A DNA stretch of 64,000 nucleotides. It comes from CAZLBC01 sp964557575. Lineage in GTDB: Bacteria > Planctomycetota > Phycisphaerae > SM23-33. The notes beneath the pieces were generated by a model. It ran no database searches. It was given only the letters and a program-made list of their open reading frames with translations, and had not been told where the DNA came from. The stretch covers positions 14,102-78,101 of the forward strand of contig CAZLBC010000013.1 in NCBI GenBank assembly GCA_964557575.1. The letters run 5' to 3'. The position numbers and the translations under genes were made by a program. Below, piece after piece: positions 23,101 to 31,315 of the stretch (position 1 is the stretch's first letter; each line of letters starts with the position of its first letter).

Positions 23101-23880
23101 GATAATCTGCTCTAAGGCATCACCGACCTGCCCACCGGGACATACCAGTTCCTCCCCGGAATCGGGATCCGTGTACCCTTCGACCAGGTACATGCGGGGA
23201 TTGAGGTCTTTGGCGTCGACTTTTTCTGCCTCGTAAAATTCCCGAATGATCGCCGGGGTTTCGCCGTAATGTTCATCCATACACCGCAAAAACAACGTCG
23301 CCGGAATCTTGCTCGACTGGTCGATCCTCATGGAAACGGAATCTTTTTTGGTCACCGCCATTTCGATCCAGCTGCCCCGCTGGGGAATGACTCTGATGCC
23401 GTGAAGGGGGCGGTCGGATTCCTGTTTCTCGACGGTGAAGTCGACTCCCGGCGATCGATGCAACTGAGAAACGATAACCCGATCGGCGCCGTTGATGATG
23501 AACTCTCCGCCGCCTATCATCGTGGGGATTTCCCCGAGAAAAACGCTTTCCTCCAGCACTTCCTTGACATCTTTGCGCATCAGGCGGCACCGTATGCGAA
23601 AAGGCCGGCCGTAGGTCAGGTGCAGATCACGGCACTCCTGCTCTTTGTGGCGATTTTCACCGAGTTCGTAGTGAAGATACTCCAACTTCATCGACTCGTC
23701 GTAACTCACAATGGGAAATATTTCCTTCAGCAGGGCTTCGAGACCCGTTTTCTTTCTCTTTTCGGGTTCCGCATCTTCCTGCAGGAACTCGGTGTATCTC
23801 TTCAACTGGAGTTCCTGGAGGTTCGGGACCCCCCGTATGTCGCCAATTCTGCTGAAATCGCGAATCTTCTTGGGTGCCAT
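20110..23880 (-). CDS. rpoB: RNA polymerase beta subunit
   Basis: Core RNA polymerase subunit, 1256 residues. The rifampicin pocket reads LSQVVDQQNPLAQLTHERRLSALGPGG in two adjoining pieces, with the key aspartate, histidine and serine of the pocket conserved. The C-terminal GGQRFGEMEVWGLEAYGA motif is intact. It is encoded between rplL and rpoC, the canonical rplKAJL-rpoBC order. Confidence 0.99.
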   Translation of the reverse strand: MAPKKIRDFSRIGDIRGVPNLQELQLKRYTEFLQEDAEPEKRKKTGLEALLKEIFPIVSYDESMKLEYLHYELGENRHKEQECRDLHLTYGRPFRIRCRLMRKDVKEVLEESVFLGEIPTMIGGGEFIINGADRVIVSQLHRSPGVDFTVEKQESDRPLHGIRVIPQRGSWIEMAVTKKDSVSMRIDQSSKIPATLFLRCMDEHYGETPAIIREFYEAEKVDAKDLNPRMYLVEGYTDPDSGEELVCPGGQVGDALEQIIATAKRKIEVVSGNIDPLVMNTIGEDPADDYETALLMMYARLRPGNPPNREKAETLFQEKFFDENRYQLGKVGRFRINRKFELDVSPDTMTLAVRDIIATIDYLMKLRNGEGEVDDIDHLGNRRLRTIDELAGDEIRKGLLKFRRTVQERMSLKDPDSIDKIAELVNSKSISSSIDYFFGRSELSQVVDQQNPLAQLTHERRLSALGPGGLNRKRAGFEVRDVHISHYGRICPIETPEGSNIGLISSLAIYAGVDDYGFLTTPYRKVENRKILDEASQLRADEEMRAVLTPPEVLNNITVRGDNTYLQKGRVLGRVHGELSTVESEEVEYIDISPKQIVGVSASLIPFLEHDDANRALMGSNMQRQAVPLLSTEAPIVATGMEKVVAENTDFVVKARKSGEVTYVDALTIVIDNSDEYELRKFKRLNEKACLNQTPVVAEGDKVKQGQIIADGSGCDCGELALGRNVLVAFMPFEGYNFEDAILISEKLVKEDVFTSVHLEEYEVDVRETKLGREEFTRDIPNVSEKALGNLDEHGVVRVGTRVQAGDILAGKVTPKSKTELSPEEKLLHAIFGRAGEDVKNDSLELPAGEEGVVIDTARFSRRVHLSDNRKKQLKQEAEDYEDEMNGRIVHVFKKMCLQLNDILKSEMIDSGTRQKVGQSESVEVIMEQVESFSDKWFKGSAQQKAKAAEIRDQYWARIEEIQKERDRRLEHMKRGDELPSGVLEMVKVRVATKRKLGVGDKMAGRHGNKGVIARILPEEDMPFLEDGTPVELLLNPLGVPSRMNLGQILETHLGWSASILGFQAVTPVFDSAKEQEIFDLIEEANEHVRSRREQIEVVQTAGESGEILFEMPRDGKCRLRDGRTGEYFQQKVVVGYIYMNKLHHLVDEKIHARATGPYSLITQQPLGGKARTGGQRFGEMEVWGLEAYGASYTLQEMLTVKSDDVEGRTKVYESMVKGNNRLEAGTPVSFDVLCNELRGLGLNIQLEKKKLLRDL

Positions 23881-23935
23881 ATAAATGACCTCGCCTATGG
23901 TAATATGAAAGGAGTGCCGGTCGCAGGGATCGGGA

Positions 23936-24388
23936 CTACTCCACGGCAGCCGTGGCGCCGGCTTCTTCCAACACCTTCAGGGCTTCTTCGGCTTCTTCTT
24001 TCGGAACATCTTCCTTGACGGCCTTGGGCGCGTCCTCCACGAGGGCCTTGGCTTCCTTCAGCCCCAGGCTTGTCAGTGACCGTACCGCCTTGATTACCTG
24101 GATCTTCTTGTCTCCCGCGTCCTTGAGCACGACACTGAAGCTCGTCTGTTCTTCTTCGGCCGCTTCGTCTCCGCCCGCGGCGGGACCGGCCATCATGACG
24201 GGGCCCCCGGCGGGTTCGATGTCGTATTCCTGCTTCAGGTAATCCTTGAGATCGACTGCCTCATTCAGGGACAATGCGGCAATCTTGTCGCCCAACTCCA
24301 CAATAGCCTTATCGAACTCTTTTTTCTCACTCGATTCTGCTGCCTCTTTGGTTTCTTCCGCTGCTTCTTTTTTTTCTTCTGCCATCAT
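23936..24388 (-). CDS. rplL: 50S ribosomal protein L7/L12 with extended N-terminus
   Basis: Stalk protein that recruits translational GTPases, 150 residues, against about 120-130 usually. The C-terminal domain (VIKAVRSLTSLGLKEAKALVE) and the alanine/glycine-rich hinge are typical. The first 25 residues form an extra Lys/Glu/Ala-rich segment before the dimerisation domain. A short 5-bp hairpin (24455-24468) lies in the 120-base spacer after rplJ and could adjust L12 output relative to L10; that is inference. Confidence 0.96.
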   Translation of the reverse strand: MMAEEKKEAAEETKEAAESSEKKEFDKAIVELGDKIAALSLNEAVDLKDYLKQEYDIEPAGGPVMMAGPAAGGDEAAEEEQTSFSVVLKDAGDKKIQVIKAVRSLTSLGLKEAKALVEDAPKAVKEDVPKEEAEEALKVLEEAGATAAVE

Positions 24389-24508
24389 TTTTCCTTCTAT
24401 TAGAAATTGAACAAAGGCGACCTGATAGGCGAGACCCCGCCGGCCTCATTTAAACCCGAGCAGTCGGGCCCAATCCGCGGTCGAAATATCCTGCTTTATA
24501 GATCTAAG

Positions 24509-25036
24509 CTAATCGGCGTCACTCGCCTTTTTCTCCACTGATTCGATGAGGCTTGCGATCTGCCCGGCCGGGCCGATCAGCGCGCCCGCGACAGCGGCGC
24601 CGCAGGAGATGACGCACTGGACGACCTGTCCGATCGCCTCTTCTCTGGTCGGATAGTTGCTGAGGGTCTCAATTTCAGCTTCGCCCCGGAAGATATCACC
24701 GGAGAGCATCGCCGACTTGACCGCAACACCCGGGGTTCCCTTTCCGAAATCAATCAGTTCCCGAACCACCGTCACCACGCTGTCGCCACCCCAGGCAACC
24801 GCACAGGGACCCTCGAAGAGGTCGGCAAGATCTTGATCTCCGCGTTCCCTGAAAACATGCCGGGCAACGGAGTTCTTGACCACGGAAACGTTGATCCCTT
24901 TTTCTTCCAGCCTGCCGCGCATTTGGGCGTTACCCTGCGCGTCCAGTCCGGTCAAGTCGCATATTGCCACCGAATCCAAACCCGCGAACCGGTCGGCAAG
25001 ATCTTTCTTCATTAGTTCTTTAATTGGTTTGCTCAT
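24509..25036 (-). CDS. rplJ: 50S ribosomal protein L10
   Basis: Stalk-base protein that binds 23S rRNA and L7/L12 dimers, 175 residues. It starts MSKPIKELMKKDLADRFAG. Its ATG overlaps the rplA stop by four bases, so there is no room for the L10 autoregulatory leader known from E. coli. Confidence 0.96.
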   Translation of the reverse strand: MSKPIKELMKKDLADRFAGLDSVAICDLTGLDAQGNAQMRGRLEEKGINVSVVKNSVARHVFRERGDQDLADLFEGPCAVAWGGDSVVTVVRELIDFGKGTPGVAVKSAMLSGDIFRGEAEIETLSNYPTREEAIGQVVQCVISCGAAVAGALIGPAGQIASLIESVEKKASDAD

Positions 25037-25728
25037 GATATCACCTGAAAACGTCCTGAGACATCCAGTTCAACGGACGGCGTCATCGTACCTGAAACGC
25101 ACACTTTTCTGAGAAACTGGCCCTTGGTCACGGCCGGCCTGTTCTTTCGGACATGATCGACGAAAAACTGAATATTTTCCGTGAGCGTGTCTGTGTCAAA
25201 GCTCATTTTTCCGACCGGCAGATGTATGTTGCCCCCGTCGTCGTTCCGATATTCGAACTTACCGGCCGCGAATTCCTTCACGGCTTGTTCGATATCGTCC
25301 GTGACGGTGCCGGCCTTGGGAGACGGCATAAGGCCGGAGGGGCCAAGGACACGACCGAGCTTGGATACATTCTTCATCATGGAAGGATGCGCCACGGCGA
25401 CATCGAATTCCATCCAGCCATCCTGAACCCTCGAGACCAGGTCATCGCCGCCTGCTTCAACGGCGCCGGCTTCCCTGGCGGCTTCGACACGGTCCTCGGG
25501 GCAAAAGGCTATGACCTTTTTGGATTTTCCGATGCCGTGCGGCAGCGCGATCGAGCCCCGCAGGCGCTGATCCGCCTGCTTGGAATCGATGCCGAGTGAC
25601 ATAACCAACTCGACGGTCATATCGAAATGGGCTTTTTCAAACGACTTGAGAATCTCCACACCTTCCCGTATACCGACTTTGCCGGTCGGTTTCTTCTCAA
25701 GCGACTTCCTGTATTTCTTGGAATCCAT
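25033..25728 (-). CDS. rplA: 50S ribosomal protein L1
   Basis: L1-stalk protein, 231 residues from ATG 25728 (MDSKKYRKSLEK), which has AGGAG nine bases upstream; the longer open frame is rejected. The conserved LGPSGLMPSPKAGTVTDDI segment is present. In other bacteria L1 also represses its own operon; no binding site was assigned. Confidence 0.97.
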   Translation of the reverse strand: MDSKKYRKSLEKKPTGKVGIREGVEILKSFEKAHFDMTVELVMSLGIDSKQADQRLRGSIALPHGIGKSKKVIAFCPEDRVEAAREAGAVEAGGDDLVSRVQDGWMEFDVAVAHPSMMKNVSKLGRVLGPSGLMPSPKAGTVTDDIEQAVKEFAAGKFEYRNDDGGNIHLPVGKMSFDTDTLTENIQFFVDHVRKNRPAVTKGQFLRKVCVSGTMTPSVELDVSGRFQVIS

Positions 25729-25814
25729 GCAGTTACTCCTGGCGGCCGGCATTCCGGCCTCCCACCATTTCAAGGCCGGTGGTCGTGCCTGTTAATGAGA
25801 TCAAGAGCGGTGAC

Positions 25815-26243
25815 TTATTCACCCTCCACGATAATACCCATTGATCGGGCGGTGCCCGCAATGATCTTCGCGCCGGCATTCACATCCCGCGCCGACAGAT
25901 CCGCCAGCTTCCTCTCCGCTATCTCGCGGCACTGGTTCATAGATACCGTGCCGACCTTTTCCCGGTTCGGTTCGCCGGAACCCTTCGCCAGTCCCGCCGC
26001 TTCTTTCAGCAGGACCGCGGCGGGGGGACTTTTGACGATAAACTCGTACGAGTTATCGGCGAAGACCGTGATTTCGATGGGGACGGGAGTACCGTTTAAA
26101 TCCTTGGTTCGCTCGTTGAACTGGGATATGAATTGCCCGATGTTAACGCCGTGGGCACCCAGCGCAGGGCCGATCGGCGGTGCGGGAGTGGCCTGTCCGC
26201 CCGGCGCCTGAACCTTTATTTTTCCAGCAATCTTTTTGGCCAT
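25815..26243 (-). CDS. rplK: 50S ribosomal protein L11
   Basis: GTPase-centre protein that binds the 23S rRNA thiostrepton loop, 142 residues. The proline-rich start (APGGQATPAPPIGPALGAHG) and the NIGQFISQFNERT segment are diagnostic. It lies directly after nusG. Confidence 0.98.
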   Translation of the reverse strand: MAKKIAGKIKVQAPGGQATPAPPIGPALGAHGVNIGQFISQFNERTKDLNGTPVPIEITVFADNSYEFIVKSPPAAVLLKEAAGLAKGSGEPNREKVGTVSMNQCREIAERKLADLSARDVNAGAKIIAGTARSMGIIVEGE

Positions 26244-26270
26244 GGGAACTTTTCGCCTCTTGATACGGAT

Positions 26271-27191
26271 TTAAGTCTTTTCAATCTGCCAGAACTCAAG
26301 CTCGACCGGGGTCGAACGGCCGAAAATGGTGGTCACGACCCGCGCGAGCCCCTTGTCGGGGAGTATTTCATCGACGATCCCCTCGAAATTCTCGAAAGCA
26401 CCTTCCTTGATTTTGACCTGGTCTCCCTTGCTGAACTCGACGGAAATCGGCTCGCCCCCCTTCGCCTTCTCAACCTGCTGGAGCATCTTGTCGACATCAT
26501 CCTGAGACATGGGCACGGGCTTGCCCGTGGAACCGATAAAATTACCGACACCGGGGGTATCCTTGATGGCGAACCAGGCGTCTTCCGCGACAGAGCCGTC
26601 TTCCTCGAGACGGAGTTGAATGAATATGTATCCCGGGTACAGTTTTTTATTGACTTCTTTCCTGCCCGCTTTTCCGGAAGCGGAATGACCTCTGCCCACG
26701 CGCCGCTTCTCGGTCGGCACCAGGATGCCGCCTATTTTCTCCTGCAGTTCGTCCAGGGACACCTTTTTCCTGAGGGCATCGCACACGGTGTCCTCGCGAT
26801 TTGAGGCAACCCTGAGGACGCACCACTTCATTGACGGATCGTCCGAAATGGCAACCGCAGACTCCTCGTCGCTATCATCTTCGGCAGCGCCATCGCCGCC
26901 GGTTTCATCGCCGGCAACCTCCCCGGCAGTTTCCTCACCGGCAACCTCCTCGGCGGGAGCATCCGCTTGCTCGGTACCGGAAGAAGTCTGCTCAACGCCA
27001 TTTTCGGGATCGACCGGCGGCGCAGCCGCGTCTTCTCCGGCCGTCCCGGTGTTGACCGCTTCGGTATCATCCGCAACCGGGTGTTCCGGAACAGGCGCCG
27101 TATCGGGCGCCGCGGGAGAGGGATTCATTTCTTCAGCGTTCCCTGAAGAGGTGTCGCCGTTGCCGTCAATGTCGGTATCGTCAATATCCAT
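26271..27191 (-). CDS. nusG: Transcription elongation factor NusG with long acidic N-terminal tail
   Basis: Binds RNA polymerase and couples it to Rho or S10. The normal protein starts at residue 121 (MKWCVLRVASNRED) with the NGN domain, and a KOW motif (KGDQVKIKEGAFENFEGIV) lies near the C-terminus. Residues 1-120 are a low-complexity Asp/Glu/Ala/Pro/Gly tract predicted to be disordered. The internal ATG (26831) has no Shine-Dalgarno sequence at a useful distance, so the long form is preferred. Total 306 residues versus about 180 in E. coli. It is encoded between secE and rplK. Confidence 0.95.
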   Translation of the reverse strand: MDIDDTDIDGNGDTSSGNAEEMNPSPAAPDTAPVPEHPVADDTEAVNTGTAGEDAAAPPVDPENGVEQTSSGTEQADAPAEEVAGEETAGEVAGDETGGDGAAEDDSDEESAVAISDDPSMKWCVLRVASNREDTVCDALRKKVSLDELQEKIGGILVPTEKRRVGRGHSASGKAGRKEVNKKLYPGYIFIQLRLEEDGSVAEDAWFAIKDTPGVGNFIGSTGKPVPMSQDDVDKMLQQVEKAKGGEPISVEFSKGDQVKIKEGAFENFEGIVDEILPDKGLARVVTTIFGRSTPVELEFWQIEKT

Positions 27192-27283
27192 AAATCATAA
27201 CCTGAATAGGTCGCGGTGTTCGTACATGTACGAGGCTGTCTATTGCCAAGGCGATTCCCGCCTGGAATTGTGCAGACTCACGC

Positions 27284-27667
27284 TCAGGGTGTCACTCCAA
27301 TCAGTCGAAAGAAATTGGCAAATGCGAAATCAACCAGAAAAAGCAGGGACGCAAGTATCAGCGTCGTGATAATAACGACTTTTGTCGAACCGATGACTTC
27401 CGTTTTGGTTGACCAGGACACTTTTTTCATTTCGCTTTCGGTGGCGATGAGAAAATCGGCGCCGCGGGCGCTGTTGGTTATCAGGAACACCAGGAAAGAT
27501 ATCCCCGCCAGCACAAGCGTGGGAATGCCGTATGTGAGGTAAATGTTCAATCCATAACCCTCGAGGCTGTCCTTCAGGGCGTAGGCACCCCACGCCGACA
27601 TGATAATGACGGCCGCGGCGGTCACCATCCTGATAACCTTACCTTGATTCCTCTTATAGATATTCAT
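27284..27667 (-). CDS. secE: Protein translocase subunit SecE
   Basis: Clamp subunit that stabilises SecY in the inner membrane, 127 residues. Three hydrophobic segments are visible, near residues 12-30, 43-63 and 97-118. The SecE signature (ESEMKKVSWSTKTEVIGSTK) precedes the last one. Its place between tRNA-Trp and nusG is the usual one. Confidence 0.95.
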   Translation of the reverse strand: MNIYKRNQGKVIRMVTAAAVIIMSAWGAYALKDSLEGYGLNIYLTYGIPTLVLAGISFLVFLITNSARGADFLIATESEMKKVSWSTKTEVIGSTKVVIITTLILASLLFLVDFAFANFFRLIGVTP

Positions 27668-27803
27668 TTTATTTCGGGTAACGAAACGGTCGGTTTACGG
27701 GATACGCCCCCGGGATCGCCTTTCGAACTCCCTGTCACTCCGCCGCCGACGAACGGCTGACAGGTAACGCTCTTTTTCTGCTGGCGGCCCCGGACCACAT
27801 ACT

Positions 27804-27876
<73 letters not shown>

Positions 27877-27917
27877 ACGGAACAAAAGATCGAGTGGACC
27901 CAATATTTTTCCGCCCA

Positions 27918-28085
27918 CTATTTGCGTTTCAGTTTATGTTTCGTGTGTTTTCGCTCCCTCGGACAGTACTTGTTTAATTCGAGCTTGGGCATTCCACCGT
28001 GAACAATGACCTCGGTTCGATAATTGAGATCCTTGCACTCAGCACACTGCAACCACGCGTATTCCCGGCGATTCGACTTTGCCAT
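27918..28085 (-). CDS. rpmG: 50S ribosomal protein L33
   Basis: Small large-subunit protein, 55 residues. It starts MAKSNRREYAWLQCAECKDL and ends YCPRERKHTKHKLKRK. The N-terminal CxxC pair is present, but the second pair is reduced to a single cysteine (YCPRE), so a four-cysteine zinc site is incomplete. It lies between tuf and tRNA-Trp, its usual neighbours. Confidence 0.93.
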   Translation of the reverse strand: MAKSNRREYAWLQCAECKDLNYRTEVIVHGGMPKLELNKYCPRERKHTKHKLKRK

Positions 28086-28115
28086 AAGTTATGCCCGTTT
28101 AAGCTTTTCTCGCGT

Positions 28116-29321
28116 CTATTCAAGCACCTTCGTAACCACACCGGATGCCACGGTTCTTCCACCCTCGCGAATGGCAAACCGCAAACCCTCGTCCATGGCA
28201 ATCGAAGTGTTCAACAGCTCAACTTCAACATTCACGTGGTCGCCGGGCATGCACATCTCGGCCCCGCCGAGGAGTTTAACCGTACCGGTAACATCGGTTG
28301 TGCGGAAGTAAAACTGGGGCCGGTAGCCCGTGAAAAACGGGGTATGCCGTCCACCTTCCCCCTTGGTCAAAACGTAAATCTCGCCCTCGAACTTGCTGTG
28401 GGGAGTAATGCTGCCGGGGGCCGCGAGGACCTGGCCCCTGCTCAGTTCGTCTTTTTCAACACCACGGAGCAAGCAACCGACGTTATCACCGGCCTGTCCC
28501 TCATCCATGGTCTTGTTGAACATCTCAACGCCGGTCACCACCGTATCTCGCGTCTCTCCAAGGCCGACGATCTCAACCTTGTCGCCGGAATGAACAATAC
28601 CTCTTTCGATACGTCCCGTACCGACAGTACCGCGGCCCTTGATCGAGAAGACATCTTCGACCGGCATCAGGAACGGCTTATCCGTCTCACGAACCGGCTC
28701 GGGAATGTGCTCATCGAGAGCCTTGACCAATTCCCTGATCGGCTCGGCGGCATCTCCACCGGGATCGGCGATGGCTTCCGTGGAAGAACCCTTGATGACG
28801 GGGATGTTGTCGCCGTCGAAATCATACTCGGAAAGCAGTTCCCGCACTTCCATCTCCACCAGTTCCAGGAGTTCCTCATCCTCGACAAGATCCGCCTTGT
28901 TGAGGAATACCACCAGTTCGGGAACATTCACCTGCCTGGCCAGGAGGACGTGCTCCCTGGTCTGCGGCATGGGCCCGTCCGCAGCGGAAACCACGAGGAT
29001 CGCCCCGTCCATCTGGGCGGCGCCGGTAATCATGTTTTTCACGTAATCGGCGTGTCCCGGACAGTCGACGTGGGCGTAATGCCGCTTTTCAGACTGGTAT
29101 TCCACGTGAGACGTTGCAATCGTAAGGATCTTCGTCTCGTCGCGTCTTCCCTGCGACTCGGAGGCCTTAGCGATATCGTCGTAGGAACGGAACTTCGCCA
29201 GTCCCTGACTTTCGAGGACCTTGGTTATAGCCGCGGTCAATGTTGTCTTGCCGTGGTCTACATGGCCGATGGTTCCCACATTCACGTGCGGTTTTGTCCG
29301 CTCAAATACTTCCTTCGCCAT
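28116..29321 (-). CDS. tuf: Elongation factor Tu
   Basis: Delivers aminoacyl-tRNA to the ribosome; 401 residues. G1 GHVDHGKT, G3 DCPGHADY and G4 NKAD are intact and domains II-III follow normally. The switch I/effector stretch reads RRDETKILTIATSHVEY, where most bacteria have ARGITI; the magnesium-binding threonine appears retained in LTI. I recall similar switch I variants from planctomycete EF-Tu. It is transcribed with tRNA-Thr upstream. Confidence 0.97.
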   Translation of the reverse strand: MAKEVFERTKPHVNVGTIGHVDHGKTTLTAAITKVLESQGLAKFRSYDDIAKASESQGRRDETKILTIATSHVEYQSEKRHYAHVDCPGHADYVKNMITGAAQMDGAILVVSAADGPMPQTREHVLLARQVNVPELVVFLNKADLVEDEELLELVEMEVRELLSEYDFDGDNIPVIKGSSTEAIADPGGDAAEPIRELVKALDEHIPEPVRETDKPFLMPVEDVFSIKGRGTVGTGRIERGIVHSGDKVEIVGLGETRDTVVTGVEMFNKTMDEGQAGDNVGCLLRGVEKDELSRGQVLAAPGSITPHSKFEGEIYVLTKGEGGRHTPFFTGYRPQFYFRTTDVTGTVKLLGGAEMCMPGDHVNVEVELLNTSIAMDEGLRFAIREGGRTVASGVVTKVLE

Positions 29322-29413
29322 TTTCTTTCAACTCCTATCCAGTGAACATAAATGAATCTATATAGGTATTGCCGGGTTCGGCTGTACAAACCAGCCAGCC
29401 TGTCTGAAACGCA

Positions 29414-29485
29414 AGCTGCTGATGGGGGTCGAACCCATGGCCTCGTCCTTACCAAGGACGCGCTCTACCACTGAGCTACAGCAGC
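29414..29485 (-). tRNA. tRNA-Thr (anticodon GGT)
   Basis: A 72-base cloverleaf. The acceptor stem is GCTGCTG/CAGCAGC with discriminator T, the anticodon stem CGTCC/GGACG encloses TTGGTAA, and the T-arm holds GGTTCGACCCC. CCA is not encoded. It is the first transcribed element after the 29607-29634 promoter and precedes tuf. Confidence 0.95.
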
Positions 29486-29606
29486 AACAATAAACGGTCG
29501 GTGTCACATGGTTTAGCAAACCAACACCCAGCAGCAACTCGATAGTACCCGATTACCGGTCTGCTATAGGCACACGCCTCCTGCAGGAAGCTAAATAGAC
29601 CGGAAC

Positions 29607-29634
29607 AGTATACGAATTGAATATAATCTGTCAA
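29607..29634 (-). promoter_or_regulatory. Sigma-70-type promoter for tRNA-Thr-tuf-secE-nusG
   Basis: A perfect -35 TTGACA (29629-29634), a 16-base spacer and TATACT (29607-29612, five of six consensus). It lies about 120 bases upstream of tRNA-Thr and is the strongest promoter candidate for the minus-strand cluster. Confidence 0.8.
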
Positions 29635-29685
29635 ACATGTATACCAAAAAAACATCTTTTTTTTACGGGGTTTTCAGCAACGCTC

Positions 29686-30225
29686 TCAATCTCCGTCACC
29701 GGACCTGAAACCGTCGTTCAGCCATTTGCCCGTTCTTTCGTGGTAACGCCTGTATTTTTGCCTGGCCAGATCTATACCGTGCGCCGGAATATACATGCTT
29801 TTCGGGAGATTGCGTCGCTTGAAAATCATCTGGTACGCCGGCTCCATAACATATTCGGTGCCGTCCTCGCTGAATTCAACCCAGCAGTGGCCGTGTTCGG
29901 CAGCGGGGCCCCGGGCCCCGATAACCACCCTGGCATCAATGCCCCTGCGTTCCAGAAGTTGATCGGTGTATATGGCGATATCCTCGCAATCCCCCGCTCT
30001 CCGCCGGGCGGTTTCCTCGGGCGTCTGCCAGTAATCCGTACCGGGCGGGTCGGGCACATAGCGTATACGCGCCGCCGATATCAGGCACGAAACGATTTCA
30101 TCGGAGACATATACGGGTTCAAAAGGACTCGATTGCGCCCCGTTTCCGTCCGGCTCGGAGGGCACGCGGCACGAACACGTCACAGTGGCCGTTGTCGCTA
30201 TCATGAATATGCAGTGCGATTTCAC
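29686..30225 (-). CDS. Transglutaminase-like cysteine peptidase domain protein
   Basis: 179 residues. An N-terminal hydrophobic stretch ends in TCSC and may be a lipoprotein signal, although the lipobox is not standard. The core resembles bacterial transglutaminase-like proteins: RAGDCED with Cys80, GHCWVEF with His113, and an acidic residue at VMEPAY (Glu128) in place of the usual Asp. The fold suggests a peptidase or amidase outside the cytoplasm; the substrate is unknown. It is divergent to pyrD and shares a 127-base upstream region with it. Confidence 0.7.
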   Translation of the reverse strand: MKSHCIFMIATTATVTCSCRVPSEPDGNGAQSSPFEPVYVSDEIVSCLISAARIRYVPDPPGTDYWQTPEETARRRAGDCEDIAIYTDQLLERRGIDARVVIGARGPAAEHGHCWVEFSEDGTEYVMEPAYQMIFKRRNLPKSMYIPAHGIDLARQKYRRYHERTGKWLNDGFRSGDGD

Positions 30226-30278
30226 ATTCCCGCCTCTACCTCCGTCGTGTCACTGCCGGCCGCTGTATGCTTTACGAA

Positions 30279-30307
30279 TTGTACACAACGCTGGCGGCAT
30301 GTATAAT
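30279..30307 (+). promoter_or_regulatory. Promoter for pyrD
   Basis: A perfect -10 TATAAT (30302-30307) with TTGTAC (30279-30284) 17 bases upstream; the -35 matches only the TTG core. It lies 46 bases before the pyrD start. Confidence 0.65.
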
Positions 30308-30352
30308 GCAGCAATGATTACGACGGAGATTATACCCGGGAAGGGCCAGTGA

Positions 30353-31315
30353 ATGAACAGTAATCAGCGAGCCGATGCCCATGATACCGTGGACATGTCG
30401 GTCCGGATAGGGGAGATCGGCCTGAAAAATCCATTGCTGACCGCCAGCGGGACGTGCGGATACGCATCCGAATATTACGATTTCGCCGACCTCGGCGATC
30501 TCGGTGGTTTCGTCACGAAGTCCATATCTCTCGATCCGTTAAAAGGAAATAATTACCCGCGCACCGTCGAAACCCGCGCCGGCATGCTGAACGCGATCGG
30601 TCTCGCGAACGTCGGCCTGGAAGCCTTTATACGGGACAAGGTCCCGGACATTGAAACACTGGGGCTCCCGACCATCGTGAACATAGCAGGCAAAACACCG
30701 GAAGAGTACATTGCCGTCGCCGAGGCACTCGAGGATATAGAATCAATCGCGGGGTGCGAGTTGAACATCTCCTGCCCCAATGTCAAGTCGGGAGGCATTC
30801 AGTTCGGTACGGATCCCGACGCGGTCCGAGCGGTGACCGCCGCGGTCAAGAGCGCGTGTCGAAAAAACACACTCATCGTAAAACTGTCGCCGAACGTCAA
30901 AGACATCGCCGAAATCGCCGCCGCCGCCGTGGAAGGCGGTGCCGAGGCACTGAGCCTCATAAACACCCTGACCGGTATGGCCGTGGATATCGAGACCCGC
31001 ACACCCGTGCTCGACAACGGCACCGGCGGATTGAGCGGGCCGGCAATACGCCCCGTCGCCGTGGCGATGGTGCACAAAGTCTACCGGGAGGTCGCCGGTC
31101 CGGCCGACATACCCCTCATCGGTATGGGGGGTATACAGCGGGCCCGCGATGCCCTCGAGTTTTTTATCGCCGGGGCCACGGCCGTTGCGGTGGGTACCGC
31201 GCTGTTTATCGATCCGAACTGCATTTCGCACATCAGGCGGGGTATCAAGGATTACCTCGTTCGACATGGATTTGACTCCGTACGGCAACTGACCGGAACG
31301 CTTGAAACCCGATGA
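30353..31315 (+). CDS. pyrD: Dihydroorotate dehydrogenase, class 1 (1B-like)
   Basis: Oxidises dihydroorotate to orotate in pyrimidine synthesis, in the cytoplasm; FMN enzyme of 320 residues. The substrate loop NYPRTVETRAGMLNAIGL, the active-site NISCPNV (cysteine base, as in class 1B) and the FMN-phosphate loop GMGGI plus GATAVAVGTAL are clear. Class 1B works with an electron-transfer subunit PyrK, which is not in the window. Its stop overlaps the next gene by four bases. Confidence 0.95.
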   Translation: MNSNQRADAHDTVDMSVRIGEIGLKNPLLTASGTCGYASEYYDFADLGDLGGFVTKSISLDPLKGNNYPRTVETRAGMLNAIGLANVGLEAFIRDKVPDIETLGLPTIVNIAGKTPEEYIAVAEALEDIESIAGCELNISCPNVKSGGIQFGTDPDAVRAVTAAVKSACRKNTLIVKLSPNVKDIAEIAAAAVEGGAEALSLINTLTGMAVDIETRTPVLDNGTGGLSGPAIRPVAVAMVHKVYREVAGPADIPLIGMGGIQRARDALEFFIAGATAVAVGTALFIDPNCISHIRRGIKDYLVRHGFDSVRQLTGTLETR

